This document shows, piece by piece, positions 1-5,604 of a DNA stretch of 5,649 nucleotides. The notes below the pieces were generated by a model. It was not told the origin of the DNA. It made no database searches and saw only the letters and a list, made by a program, of their open reading frames with translations. Position 1 is the stretch's first letter. Every line of letters starts with the position of its first letter. A program made the translations under genes and the position numbers. The DNA is from an uncultured Bacteroidales bacterium (GTDB lineage: Bacteria > Bacteroidota > Bacteroidia > Bacteroidales > UBA932): NCBI GenBank assembly GCA_934678915.1, contig CAKUSF010000131.1, forward strand, positions 1 to 5,649, given 5' to 3'.

Positions 1-948
1 GAGGAATGGTCCTCTGACTATGCGGCCGCATGTTGGTTCTATGCGGAGGGAATATCTCCGAAAGATTGGAAGCAAAAGTTGGAATGGCTCTGCAAGTCTG
101 CAATTTCCGATGTCAGATGCGCCAAGAGAGACTATGCGGCCTTGAATGACGTGGCCCGCATGCTGTTTCAGGCGGGGGACATCAACAGGGCGTTCAGGTA
201 TGTCGCTGACTATAGTCTTCCGGACGCGTTGGCTTTCAATGGGAAGCTTAGGCCTTGGCAGATATCTCAGTTCTTCCCGATGGTGGAACGCGCCTATGAG
301 ACTAAACAAGCCAGGCAGCGGCATCTGATCCTTGCAGGCATGGCTTTCGTGAGCCTCCTTCTGATAGTGCTGGCTTTCCTGCTGGCAGCATTGTTACGAC
401 ATCATAAGATCCTGCGCAAGACTAATGAAAGGTTAAAGGCTCTTAATTTACGATTGGAAGAATCGGACAAGGTCAAAGAAGAGTACATCGCGCTATTTAT
501 GGAGAAGGTTTCAGACAACATCAACAAAAACCGTAAGAACCAGAATCATTTCCTAAAATACCTCCGCAGGGGCGACTACAAGTATCTGATTGATGAGATC
601 GAGTCCGAACCTCCGGTCGAGGATGACATCCGGCAGTTCTACAAGATGTTTGATGAGGCGTTTCTCAACCTTTATCCGGATTTCGTGACACAGGTGAATT
701 CCCTGCTCGTCGAGGATGAGAGGATAACATTGAAGGACGGTGACAGTCTCACGCCCGAACTCAGAATCTGCGCTTTGATCAGGCTCGGTGTGACAGACTC
801 CGGAAAGATGGCTTCATTGCTCCACTACTCCGCCAACACTGTCTATAACTATCGCGCGAAAATCCGCAACAAGGCCGCTGTTCCGCGAGACAAATTCGAA
901 GATGAAGTCAAGCACTTGTCAATGCTTGGTGCAGAAGATGTGGGCTGA
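1..948 (+). CDS. DUF6377-type membrane-anchored transcriptional regulator (C-terminal part, 5' end outside window)
   Basis: The reading frame is open from the first base to the TGA at 946-948, giving 315 residues, so the true start lies upstream. The first part (about nt 1-320) is helical and TPR-like, with repeat-style segments such as SDYAAACWFYAEG. One strongly hydrophobic segment at nt 325-399 (LILAGMAFVSLLLIVLAFLL) is a transmembrane helix, followed by a charged probable coiled coil (nt 400-515). The C-terminus (about nt 748-876) has a LuxR/GerE-like helix-turn-helix: a TPELRICALIRLG helix, then SGKMASLLHYSANTVYNYRAKI, where the NTVYNYR part would be the recognition helix. Family knowledge: DUF6377 proteins of Bacteroidota have this TPR-membrane-HTH plan and are presumed one-component regulators; ligand and targets are unknown. 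By inference the TPR part faces the periplasm and the HTH the cytoplasm. No kinase or receiver domain is visible in this part. The gene converges on the glycosyltransferase gene with 3 bp between stops. The family name rests on recognition, not a search. Confidence 0.85.
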   Translation, partial: EEWSSDYAAACWFYAEGISPKDWKQKLEWLCKSAISDVRCAKRDYAALNDVARMLFQAGDINRAFRYVADYSLPDALAFNGKLRPWQISQFFPMVERAYETKQARQRHLILAGMAFVSLLLIVLAFLLAALLRHHKILRKTNERLKALNLRLEESDKVKEEYIALFMEKVSDNINKNRKNQNHFLKYLRRGDYKYLIDEIESEPPVEDDIRQFYKMFDEAFLNLYPDFVTQVNSLLVEDERITLKDGDSLTPELRICALIRLGVTDSGKMASLLHYSANTVYNYRAKIRNKAAVPRDKFEDEVKHLSMLGAEDVG

Positions 949-957
949 TGATCAGTC
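943..957. terminator. small dyad at convergent stop codons, possible weak bidirectional terminator
   Basis: The sequence GGCTGA-TGA-TCAGTC forms a six-pair stem (one G-U pair) with a three-base loop. It is centred on base 950, the middle of the 3-bp gap between two convergent genes. The stem contains both TGA stop codons. There is no T-run on either side, so it is not a canonical intrinsic terminator, and no better terminator is visible for either transcript. The symmetry may simply reflect two TGA stops meeting head-on. Confidence 0.2.
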
Positions 958-1917
958 GATTCTATCTTTGATGTTGTACTTGTTCCTCTCAGGGGAATTG
1001 CGGGAAACCATCTCGCAGATGAACCCAGCGAGGAACAACATCACACCGAGGATAACTGCAAGAATGGCAAGGTAGAAAAGTGGCTGATCAGTGACTGCTC
1101 TGAAATGTACTCCTTGTGCTTGATGGATGAGTTTTGCTACGATTATCCAAATCGTCATCACAAAACCAACAAGGAACATCAGCAGGCCTGAGAATCCGAA
1201 AAAGTGCATCGGCTTCTTGCCGAAAGTGCTTAGGAACCAAAGCGATAGTAGATCGAGAAATCCGTTGACGAACCGCTCAAGGCCAAACTTACTCTTCCCG
1301 TACTTTCTTTTCTGATGGTGGACAGGTTTTTCGGTGATTTTTCCGAATCCGGCATTCTTCGCCAAATAAGGGATGTATCTGTGCATCTCACCATAAACCT
1401 CGATGTTCTTGACAACCTCGTTCTTGTAGGCTTTGAGGCCGCAGTTCATGTCGTGCAGCTTAATCCCTGTAATCCAGCGAGCGGTCGCGTTGTACAATTT
1501 AGAAGGAAGGTTCTTGGTCAGTTTGTTGTCCTGACGATGCTGCTTCCAGCCAGAGACGACATCGAAGCCTTCCTCTGTTACCATCCGGTACATTTCAGGA
1601 ATCTCCTCCGGTGAGTCCTGCAAGTCCGCGTCCATCGTGACTACAACTCGCCCCTCAGCCTTCGCAAAACCTTCGTAGAGGGCTGCCGACTTACCGTAGT
1701 TGCGACGGAAGGATATTCCTTTGATTCTTTCATCGCCTTTGGAAAGTTCCTGAATCTTCGCCCACGATCCATCGGTGCTTCCGTCATCGATGAAGAGGAC
1801 TTCATATTCATACCCATTGGCATTCATTACGCTTCTTATCCAAGCCAGAAGCTCCGGAAGAGACTCTTCTTCGTTCAGAAGAGGAATTATTATTGAGAGA
1901 TCTTTTGAATATTCCAT
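952..1917 (-). CDS. family 2 glycosyltransferase, polyprenyl-phosphate hexose synthase-like (GtrB/ArnC/DPM1 type)
   Basis: This 321-residue protein probably transfers a sugar from a nucleotide donor to a polyprenyl phosphate on the cytoplasmic face of the inner membrane. The N-terminal GT-A domain (about residues 7-230) starts with SIIIPLLNEEESLPELL and has the donor-binding DDGSTDG (44-50). It also has the metal-binding DxD in DADLQD (96-101), the MNCGLKAY segment (157-164), GEMHRYIP (176-183) and the basic RKYGKSKFG loop (204-212). These are typical of the DPM1/GtrB/ArnC subgroup. Two transmembrane helices follow (about 237-263 and 278-304), as in GtrB-like enzymes, and length is normal for that class. 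ATG at 1917-1915 is the natural start, just before the first beta strand. It lies 5 bp downstream of the DUF4199 gene, so the two are almost certainly cotranscribed. The donor sugar and the final glycan cannot be told from the sequence; plain undecaprenyl-phosphate glucosyl- or mannosyltransferase activity is a guess. Confidence 0.92.
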   Translation of the reverse strand: MEYSKDLSIIIPLLNEEESLPELLAWIRSVMNANGYEYEVLFIDDGSTDGSWAKIQELSKGDERIKGISFRRNYGKSAALYEGFAKAEGRVVVTMDADLQDSPEEIPEMYRMVTEEGFDVVSGWKQHRQDNKLTKNLPSKLYNATARWITGIKLHDMNCGLKAYKNEVVKNIEVYGEMHRYIPYLAKNAGFGKITEKPVHHQKRKYGKSKFGLERFVNGFLDLLSLWFLSTFGKKPMHFFGFSGLLMFLVGFVMTIWIIVAKLIHQAQGVHFRAVTDQPLFYLAILAVILGVMLFLAGFICEMVSRNSPERNKYNIKDRID

Positions 1918-1922
1918 GAGAA

Positions 1923-2498
1923 TCAGAGGTTATTATTGTCGTTGTTTTGGTCATTTTGTGGTCGCTCTCCGAACTGATCTACCGGGAAAAGCCTTCTTGC
2001 AAAGGTTGTTGAAAGGATCCATCCCCAAAGGTAGCAGTAGATTAGTGAGAAGAAGAAAGTTATTACCGGAAGTTTGGACAGCATTTTTTCCATTGCTGCC
2101 ATTGTGTTGGAATCCATTAGATTTTGGTAAGAACTCTGGACTTCCTGAATTACCTGTGTCATGGTCTCCGGGCTGATGACAAGCATTTGAAGTATTGAAA
2201 AACCGGCAACCAAGATGGATGAGAAAAAAGCTAACTTCAGGCCATAGTGCTGAAACCGCGTGTAGTCAACCTCATAAGAGTTGAAGAAACGCAGCATCAA
2301 CAGGCGGAACAAGTAGATGCAGGCAACAATCTTTGCAATCTTGATCAAAAACAAAAAGAAACTGCCGAAGAAGCCATTTATTCCTATTGCCAATGCCAAT
2401 GTTGGCAGGTAGTCGAGAATGATTGTGGCTATGGCCATAACAAGTCCGGACACAGCAGCACTGTTCCATGAAACACTAGACGAAAACTCTTTTTTCAT
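1923..2498 (-). CDS. DUF4199 domain-containing membrane protein, first gene of the glycosyltransferase operon
   Basis: This is a 191-residue integral membrane protein of unknown function. Four hydrophobic helices are visible, at about residues 14-38, 46-70, 88-108 and 144-165. Between helices 3 and 4 lies a polar loop (about 109-143, SPETMTQVIQEVQSSYQNLM) that is predicted helical. The C-terminus is a short Asn/Asp/Gln-rich tail (NDQNNDNNNL) after a basic RR pair. No catalytic motif is evident. I assign it to DUF4199, a family common in Bacteroidota, from the four-helix pattern and the N-terminal layout; this is recognition, not a search. It is the promoter-proximal gene, 5 bp ahead of a GtrB/ArnC-like glycosyltransferase. 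I recall the same gene order in other Bacteroidales. A role as a partner of that enzyme (for example lipid-sugar handling) is inference from position only. The ATG at 2498-2496 follows a leader of about 20 nt. Confidence 0.8.
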   Translation of the reverse strand: MKKEFSSSVSWNSAAVSGLVMAIATIILDYLPTLALAIGINGFFGSFFLFLIKIAKIVACIYLFRLLMLRFFNSYEVDYTRFQHYGLKLAFFSSILVAGFSILQMLVISPETMTQVIQEVQSSYQNLMDSNTMAAMEKMLSKLPVITFFFSLIYCYLWGWILSTTFARRLFPVDQFGERPQNDQNNDNNNL

Positions 2499-2516
2499 CG
2501 CTCTATCGCTTTAATA

Positions 2517-2551
2517 TTTATGCAAAAATAGCAAAATATTTCGTATCTTTG
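2517..2551 (+). promoter_or_regulatory. candidate Bacteroidota-type promoter of the thrS operon
   Basis: TATCTTTG at 2544-2551 matches the Bacteroidota -7 consensus TAnnTTTG exactly. A degenerate -33 candidate, TTTATG at 2517-2522, lies about 21-23 bp upstream. Transcription would start near 2555, leaving a leader of about 78 nt before the thrS ATG. The -33 region overlaps the opposing -7 element at 2523-2530, so the two divergent promoters probably compete for RNA polymerase. Confidence 0.6.
2523..2530 (-). promoter_or_regulatory. candidate -7 element for the DUF4199-glycosyltransferase operon
   Basis: Read on the minus strand, bases 2530-2523 are TATTTTTG, a full match to the Bacteroidota -7 consensus TAnnTTTG. 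It lies 24 bp upstream of the DUF4199 start codon, which would give a short leader of about 20 nt. No clear TTTG -33 box is present at the expected distance (around 2550-2556), so the call rests on the -7 match and position. Confidence 0.45.
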
Positions 2552-2554
2552 CGC

Positions 2555-2633
2555 CTTGGCTAATAATATGGCTGGCCAAGTTCAAGTACTTGGTCTGTAA
2601 ATACTGGTCAGACCAATTTATTTTAGTTTATTT
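2555..2633 (+). promoter_or_regulatory. structured thrS 5' leader with two tandem hairpins and an alternative pairing
   Basis: Hairpin 1 pairs 2555-2562 (CTTGGCTA) with 2573-2580 (TGGCCAAG), eight pairs including one G-U, with a 10-nt loop. Hairpin 2 pairs 2590-2597 (TTGGTCTG) perfectly with 2609-2616 (CAGACCAA), with an 11-nt loop. It is followed directly by a T-rich tract (2617-2633, 13 of 17 T) that reaches the thrS start codon. Bases 2574-2580 (GGCCAAG) can instead pair with 2589-2595 (CTTGGTC), seven pairs including one G-U with an 8-nt loop, which breaks both other hairpins. This is the layout of an attenuator or a translational operator. Hairpin 2 could terminate transcription or block initiation. 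The E. coli thrS leader is known to be bound by ThrRS itself, but no homology to that operator is claimed. No T-box core is present. Confidence 0.5.
2568..2600 (+). other. possible 10-codon leader peptide ORF upstream of thrS
   Basis: An ATG at 2568 opens a frame encoding MAGQVQVLGL, ending at TAA 2598-2600, inside the predicted thrS leader. It starts in the loop of hairpin 1 and its last sense codon is the last base triplet of the 5' arm of hairpin 2. A translating ribosome would therefore disturb both hairpins. It contains no threonine codon, so it is not a classical threonine-sensing leader peptide. A frame this short is quite likely by chance, and no ribosome binding site supports it. Confidence 0.2.
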
Positions 2634-4592
2634 ATGATTAACATTACATTTCCTGACGGTAGTGTCAGGGCCTTCGAGAAAGGCGTTACAGGTTATGAAA
2701 TAGCCAAGAGCATCAGCCCTAGGCTTGCGGAGGAAGTTTTGGCGGTTGCAGTGAAGCCTGCGACAGACACGACTGTTAGTAAGGGCGTTACCTACGACCT
2801 GAACCGTCCGATTGAGGAAGATAGTTCAATCGTCCTTTTGAAGTGGGACGATGATGAAGGAAAGAGAGTTTTTTGGCACTCCTCATCACACTTGATGGCG
2901 GAGGCTCTTGAGGACATATTCCCTGGCGTTAAGTTCGGTATCGGGCCTGCTATTGAGAATGGATTCTACTACGATGTAGATCTCGGTGGCCGTCAGATTA
3001 CTGACGCTGACTTTGCCAAGATTGAGAAGAGGATGCTTGAGTTGGCTCGTGAGAAGCAGGACTTCGTCCGTCAGGACGTGTCTAAGGCCGATGCTCTCAA
3101 GCATTTTGAGGAAACCGGTGACAAGTACAAGTGCGAACTCATCAACGAACTCGCTGACGGTACAATCACTTACTACACCAATGGCCATTTTACGGATCTT
3201 TGCCGTGGACCGCACCTTCGCAACACCGAGGTGATCAAGGCCGTCAAACTGACAGCTATCGCTGGAGCCTACTGGCGTGGTGACGAGAAACGCGAGCAAC
3301 TCACCAGAATCTACGGAATCACCTTCCCTAAGAAGTCGATGCTCGATGAATATCTTGTCCTCCTCGAAGAGGCCAAGAAGCGTGACCACCGCAAGCTTGG
3401 CAAGGAGATGGAACTCTTTACGTTCTCATCCCGTGTAGGCCTAGGACTGCCTCTGTGGTTGCCAAGAGGCTCCGTGATGAGATTCGAGCTTGAGAAATTC
3501 CTCCGCAAGAAGCAGAATGAATATGGCTACCTGCCTGTTGTCACCCCTCACATCGGAAGCAAGGACTTGTACGTAACTTCAGGCCACTACGCCAAGTACG
3601 GTAAGGACTCATTCCAGCCGATCCACACTCCTCAGGAGGGTGAGGAATACATGCTCAAACCGATGAACTGCCCTCATCACTGCGAGATATTCCGTTCATC
3701 CCCAAGATCTTACAAAGATTTGCCTTTGAGATTTGCAGAATTTGGAACCGTTTACCGCTACGAGCAGAGCGGAGAGCTCCACGGACTTACCAGAGTTCGT
3801 TCCTTCACGCAGGATGACGCCCACATGTTCGTGACCCCTGACCAGCTCAAGGGAGAGTTTGAGAAAGTCATCGACTTGATCCTCTATGTGTTCAGAATCT
3901 TTAAGTTCGACAAATACACGGCTCAGGTTTCCCTCAGGGATCCTAACAACAAGACCAAATACATCGGAAGCGACGAGAACTGGGAAAAGGCAGAGAATGC
4001 CATCATCGAAGCCGCTGCCGAGAAGGGACTCAAGACTGTCGTTGAATATGGTGAAGCAGCCTTCTATGGCCCGAAACTCGACTTCATGGTCAAGGACGCT
4101 ATCGGAAGAAAGTGGCAGCTCGGCACCATTCAGGTAGACTACAACCTGCCTGAGAGGTTCCAACTTGAATATACCGATGCTGATGGTAGCAAGAAGCGTC
4201 CGGTCATGATTCACCGCGCTCCATTCGGATCTATCGAGAGATTTACCGCTGTGCTTCTTGAGCACACCAGCGGCCATCTACCTCTTTGGCTCAGTCCTGA
4301 TCAGATCAAAGTGCTTCCAGTCAGCGAGAAATACGCTGAATATGCAAAAAAAGTTTGCAGTTTGCTGAATAATTCCGATATTCGCACTTCTGTAGATGAC
4401 AGGAATGAGACTCTTGGAAAGAGAATCCGTGAAATTTCTCTACTCAGAGTCCCAGTTCTAGCCATCGTAGGAGAAAAAGAAGTGGCGGACGGTACCGTTT
4501 CCGTTAGAAGGGAAGGTGCTGATGCTGGCACGATGAAAGTCGAAGACTTCATCACTTGGTTCAAGGCCGAAGTGGCTAAAGAACTAGCTTAG
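2634..4592 (+). CDS. thrS: threonine--tRNA ligase (threonyl-tRNA synthetase)
   Basis: This cytoplasmic class II synthetase of 652 residues attaches threonine to tRNA-Thr using ATP; the length is normal for full bacterial ThrRS. Domains in order: TGS (about 1-65, [10 protein letters not shown]); editing/SAD domain (about 70-230) with the editing-site metal-type residues H82, H86 (HSSSH) and C190, H194 (CRGPH); catalytic core (about 255-545); and anticodon-binding domain (about 555-650). The catalytic zinc ligands are visible as C346 (MNCPHHC), H397 (TQDDAH) and H527 (MIHRAP). The motif 2 arginine R375 is in [12 protein letters not shown], and motif 3 is GSIERF. All editing and catalytic residues I can identify are present, so it should both charge tRNA and clear mischarged serine. 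ATG 2634 gives the standard N-terminus. It heads the thrS-infC-rpmI-rplT operon and has a structured leader. The frame ends with three consecutive in-frame stops, TAG TGA TGA (4590-4598). Confidence 0.98.
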   Translation: MINITFPDGSVRAFEKGVTGYEIAKSISPRLAEEVLAVAVKPATDTTVSKGVTYDLNRPIEEDSSIVLLKWDDDEGKRVFWHSSSHLMAEALEDIFPGVKFGIGPAIENGFYYDVDLGGRQITDADFAKIEKRMLELAREKQDFVRQDVSKADALKHFEETGDKYKCELINELADGTITYYTNGHFTDLCRGPHLRNTEVIKAVKLTAIAGAYWRGDEKREQLTRIYGITFPKKSMLDEYLVLLEEAKKRDHRKLGKEMELFTFSSRVGLGLPLWLPRGSVMRFELEKFLRKKQNEYGYLPVVTPHIGSKDLYVTSGHYAKYGKDSFQPIHTPQEGEEYMLKPMNCPHHCEIFRSSPRSYKDLPLRFAEFGTVYRYEQSGELHGLTRVRSFTQDDAHMFVTPDQLKGEFEKVIDLILYVFRIFKFDKYTAQVSLRDPNNKTKYIGSDENWEKAENAIIEAAAEKGLKTVVEYGEAAFYGPKLDFMVKDAIGRKWQLGTIQVDYNLPERFQLEYTDADGSKKRPVMIHRAPFGSIERFTAVLLEHTSGHLPLWLSPDQIKVLPVSEKYAEYAKKVCSLLNNSDIRTSVDDRNETLGKRIREISLLRVPVLAIVGEKEVADGTVSVRREGADAGTMKVEDFITWFKAEVAKELA

Positions 4593-4653
4593 TGATGAGT
4601 CTGCGGCAAATGATTTTTTAATAATATTATAGGAGAGTTTTAAACAGAGCAGA
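4593..4653 (+). other. thrS-infC spacer, no clear promoter or terminator
   Basis: This 61-bp spacer begins with two extra in-frame stop codons and then becomes A/T-rich (TTTTTTAATAATATTAT). There is no TAnnTTTG element and no strong hairpin, so infC is probably reached by read-through from thrS. An AGGAG at 4631-4635 resembles a Shine-Dalgarno sequence but sits 18 nt before the infC ATG, too far to act in the usual way. The A-rich stretch TTTTAAACAGAGCAGA nearer the start is the more likely initiation context for this phylum. Confidence 0.5.
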
Positions 4654-5286
4654 ATGCCTTACAAGCCGAAACCACACTACGGAGGCCCTAAACCAGCCAC
4701 CGCATTCAGACCAAGCGCAGGTCCAAGACCAGCAGGAGCACGCGGACCGCGTCCTTTCGTCCGTCAGAAAGCGGACGATGAATTGAACATCAACGAGGAG
4801 ATCACCGCATCACAGGTACGTTTGGTCGGTGATAACATTGCGGAACCGGGAATTTATCCTATTTCCAAAGCCTTGAAGATGGCGGACGAGCTTGAGCTCG
4901 ATCTTGTTGAGATCAGTGCCAAGGCAGATCCTCCTGTCTGCAAGATTCTTGACTACCAGAAGTACCTCTACCAACAGAGGAAAAAGGCCAAGGAGATGAA
5001 GCAGAATGCCTCCAAGGTTGTCATCAAGGAAATCCGCTTCGGGCCAAATACCGATGAGCACGACTTCCAATTTAAACTCAAGCACGCTCAAGAGTTCCTT
5101 GAGGAAGGATCGAAAGTTAAGGCTTCAATATTCTTCCGCGGTCGTTCAATCATGTTCGCTGAGCAGGGTGAAAAGCAACTCCTTCGATTTGCCGTCGAAC
5201 TTGAGGAATATGGCAGAGCAGAGAACATGCCGACTTTGGAAGGAAAGCGAATGACGATGATGATCGCTCCTATTAAGAAAAAGTAA
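4654..5286 (+). CDS. infC: translation initiation factor IF-3 with a proline/arginine-rich N-terminal extension
   Basis: IF-3 binds the 30S subunit, prevents premature joining of 50S and checks the start codon-initiator tRNA pairing. The 210-residue product has the N-terminal domain at about 45-113 ([15 protein letters not shown], then [20 protein letters not shown] at 80-100). A lysine-rich linker (about 109-122) follows, then the C-terminal 30S-binding domain at about 122-207 ([20 protein letters not shown], then FFRGRSIMF and LEGKRMTM). The first 40 or so residues are an added arm rich in Pro, Ala, Gly, Arg and Lys (10 prolines in the first 35 residues) with no acidic residues until about position 41; E. 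coli IF-3 has only about 15 residues before the same domain. The ATG at 4654 is preferred: the next in-frame ATG (residue 76) falls inside the conserved domain, and no AUU-type start is evident near the usual position. The start is AUG, unlike the AUU used for autoregulation in E. coli. Confidence 0.96.
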   Translation: MPYKPKPHYGGPKPATAFRPSAGPRPAGARGPRPFVRQKADDELNINEEITASQVRLVGDNIAEPGIYPISKALKMADELELDLVEISAKADPPVCKILDYQKYLYQQRKKAKEMKQNASKVVIKEIRFGPNTDEHDFQFKLKHAQEFLEEGSKVKASIFFRGRSIMFAEQGEKQLLRFAVELEEYGRAENMPTLEGKRMTMMIAPIKKK

Positions 5287-5301
5287 TCCGCTAGGTGCGG
5301 A
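5287..5301 (+). promoter_or_regulatory. small hairpin between infC and rpmI
   Basis: Directly after the infC TAA, TCCGC (5287-5291) pairs perfectly with GCGGA (5297-5301) around the loop TAGGT. A weaker outer pairing, 5284-5287 with 5309-5312 (TAAT/ATTA), could extend it over an AGAACA-type bulge. There is no T-run right after the stem, and the operon continues 30 nt later. It is therefore more likely an RNA stability, processing or regulatory element than a terminator. The rest of the 45-nt spacer is A/T-rich leader for rpmI. Confidence 0.4.
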
Positions 5302-5331
5302 GAACAATATTAACGTTTAATTTTTAAAACA

Positions 5332-5526
5332 ATGGCAAAGCTTAAAACCAACTCCGGTGCCAAAAAGCGCTTCACGCTTACCGGATCGGGAAAAATCAAG
5401 AGGAAGCACGCTTATCACAGCCACATCCTCACCAAGAAGACCAAGAAGCGTAAGAGAAATCTTGACCACTTCGCTATCCTCCATCAGGATGACGTGAAGA
5501 GAGTAAAAGAGCTTCTGGTCCTGTAG
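5332..5526 (+). CDS. rpmI: 50S ribosomal protein L35
   Basis: This small, very basic protein of the large ribosomal subunit has 64 residues, the usual length. It carries the L35 signature near the N-terminus ([20 protein letters not shown]) and then the lysine/arginine/histidine-rich segment [20 protein letters not shown] (22-41) typical of the family. The C-terminal part ([21 protein letters not shown]) is the more variable end. ATG 5332 is preceded by TTTTTAAAACA, an A/T-rich context without a Shine-Dalgarno sequence. It lies 45 bp after infC and 78 bp before rplT, the standard order. In E. coli and Bacillus the infC-rpmI-rplT genes are controlled by L20 binding its own mRNA; whether this holds here is unknown. 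Confidence 0.97.
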   Translation: MAKLKTNSGAKKRFTLTGSGKIKRKHAYHSHILTKKTKKRKRNLDHFAILHQDDVKRVKELLVL

Positions 5527-5542
5527 TTTTTTAATGTTTAAC

Positions 5543-5590
5543 TTGGAACGCAGTAGAAAAGAATCGCCACAAGGCGGTCACTGCCTCCGG
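5543..5590 (+). promoter_or_regulatory. long interrupted RNA hairpin in the rpmI-rplT spacer, candidate L20 operator
   Basis: Inner stem: 5563-5568 (ATCGCC) with 5573-5578 (GGCGGT), six pairs including one G-U, loop ACAA. Middle stem: 5550-5554 (GCAGT) with 5580-5584 (ACTGC), five perfect pairs. An asymmetric internal loop separates them, AGAAAAGA (5555-5562) opposite a single C (5579). Outer stem: 5543-5547 (TTGGA) with 5586-5590 (TCCGG), three Watson-Crick and two G-U pairs. It ends 14 nt before the rplT ATG. Coaxial stems split by a purine-rich internal loop suit a ribosomal protein binding site. L20 autoregulation is established in E. coli and B. subtilis, but applying it here is inference. 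There is no T-run after it, so a terminator is unlikely. Confidence 0.5.
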
Positions 5591-5604
5591 AAAAAGATCA
5601 ATTT

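Noticed and set aside
79..81. TTG as the start codon of the first gene
   Set aside because: The same frame is open back to base 1 with sequence that fits the protein family (SDYAAACWFYAEG), so the TTG is internal and the gene starts outside the window.
963..970. TATCTTTG, a -7-like match on the + strand inside the glycosyltransferase gene
   Set aside because: It falls in the coding sequence for the C-terminal end, has no TTTG box at the right distance, and would only drive antisense RNA; a chance match is likely.
2497..2509. ATCGC direct repeat at the DUF4199 start codon
   Set aside because: Five-base repeats this close are common by chance and no function is suggested.
2555..2633. T-box riboswitch in the thrS leader
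   Set aside because: The leader is too short, and the conserved T-box core (AGGGTGG-type sequence) and the specifier stem are absent.
2886..3389. 167-residue open frame antisense to thrS
   Set aside because: It lies wholly inside thrS on the other strand, shows no recognisable family features, and thrS is certain.
3696..4277. 193-residue open frame antisense to thrS
   Set aside because: It is long but a shadow of the strongly conserved catalytic domain of thrS, with no promoter or leader to support it.
4631..4635. AGGAG as a Shine-Dalgarno sequence for infC
   Set aside because: The spacing to the ATG is 18 nt, well beyond the working range, and this phylum rarely uses such pairing.
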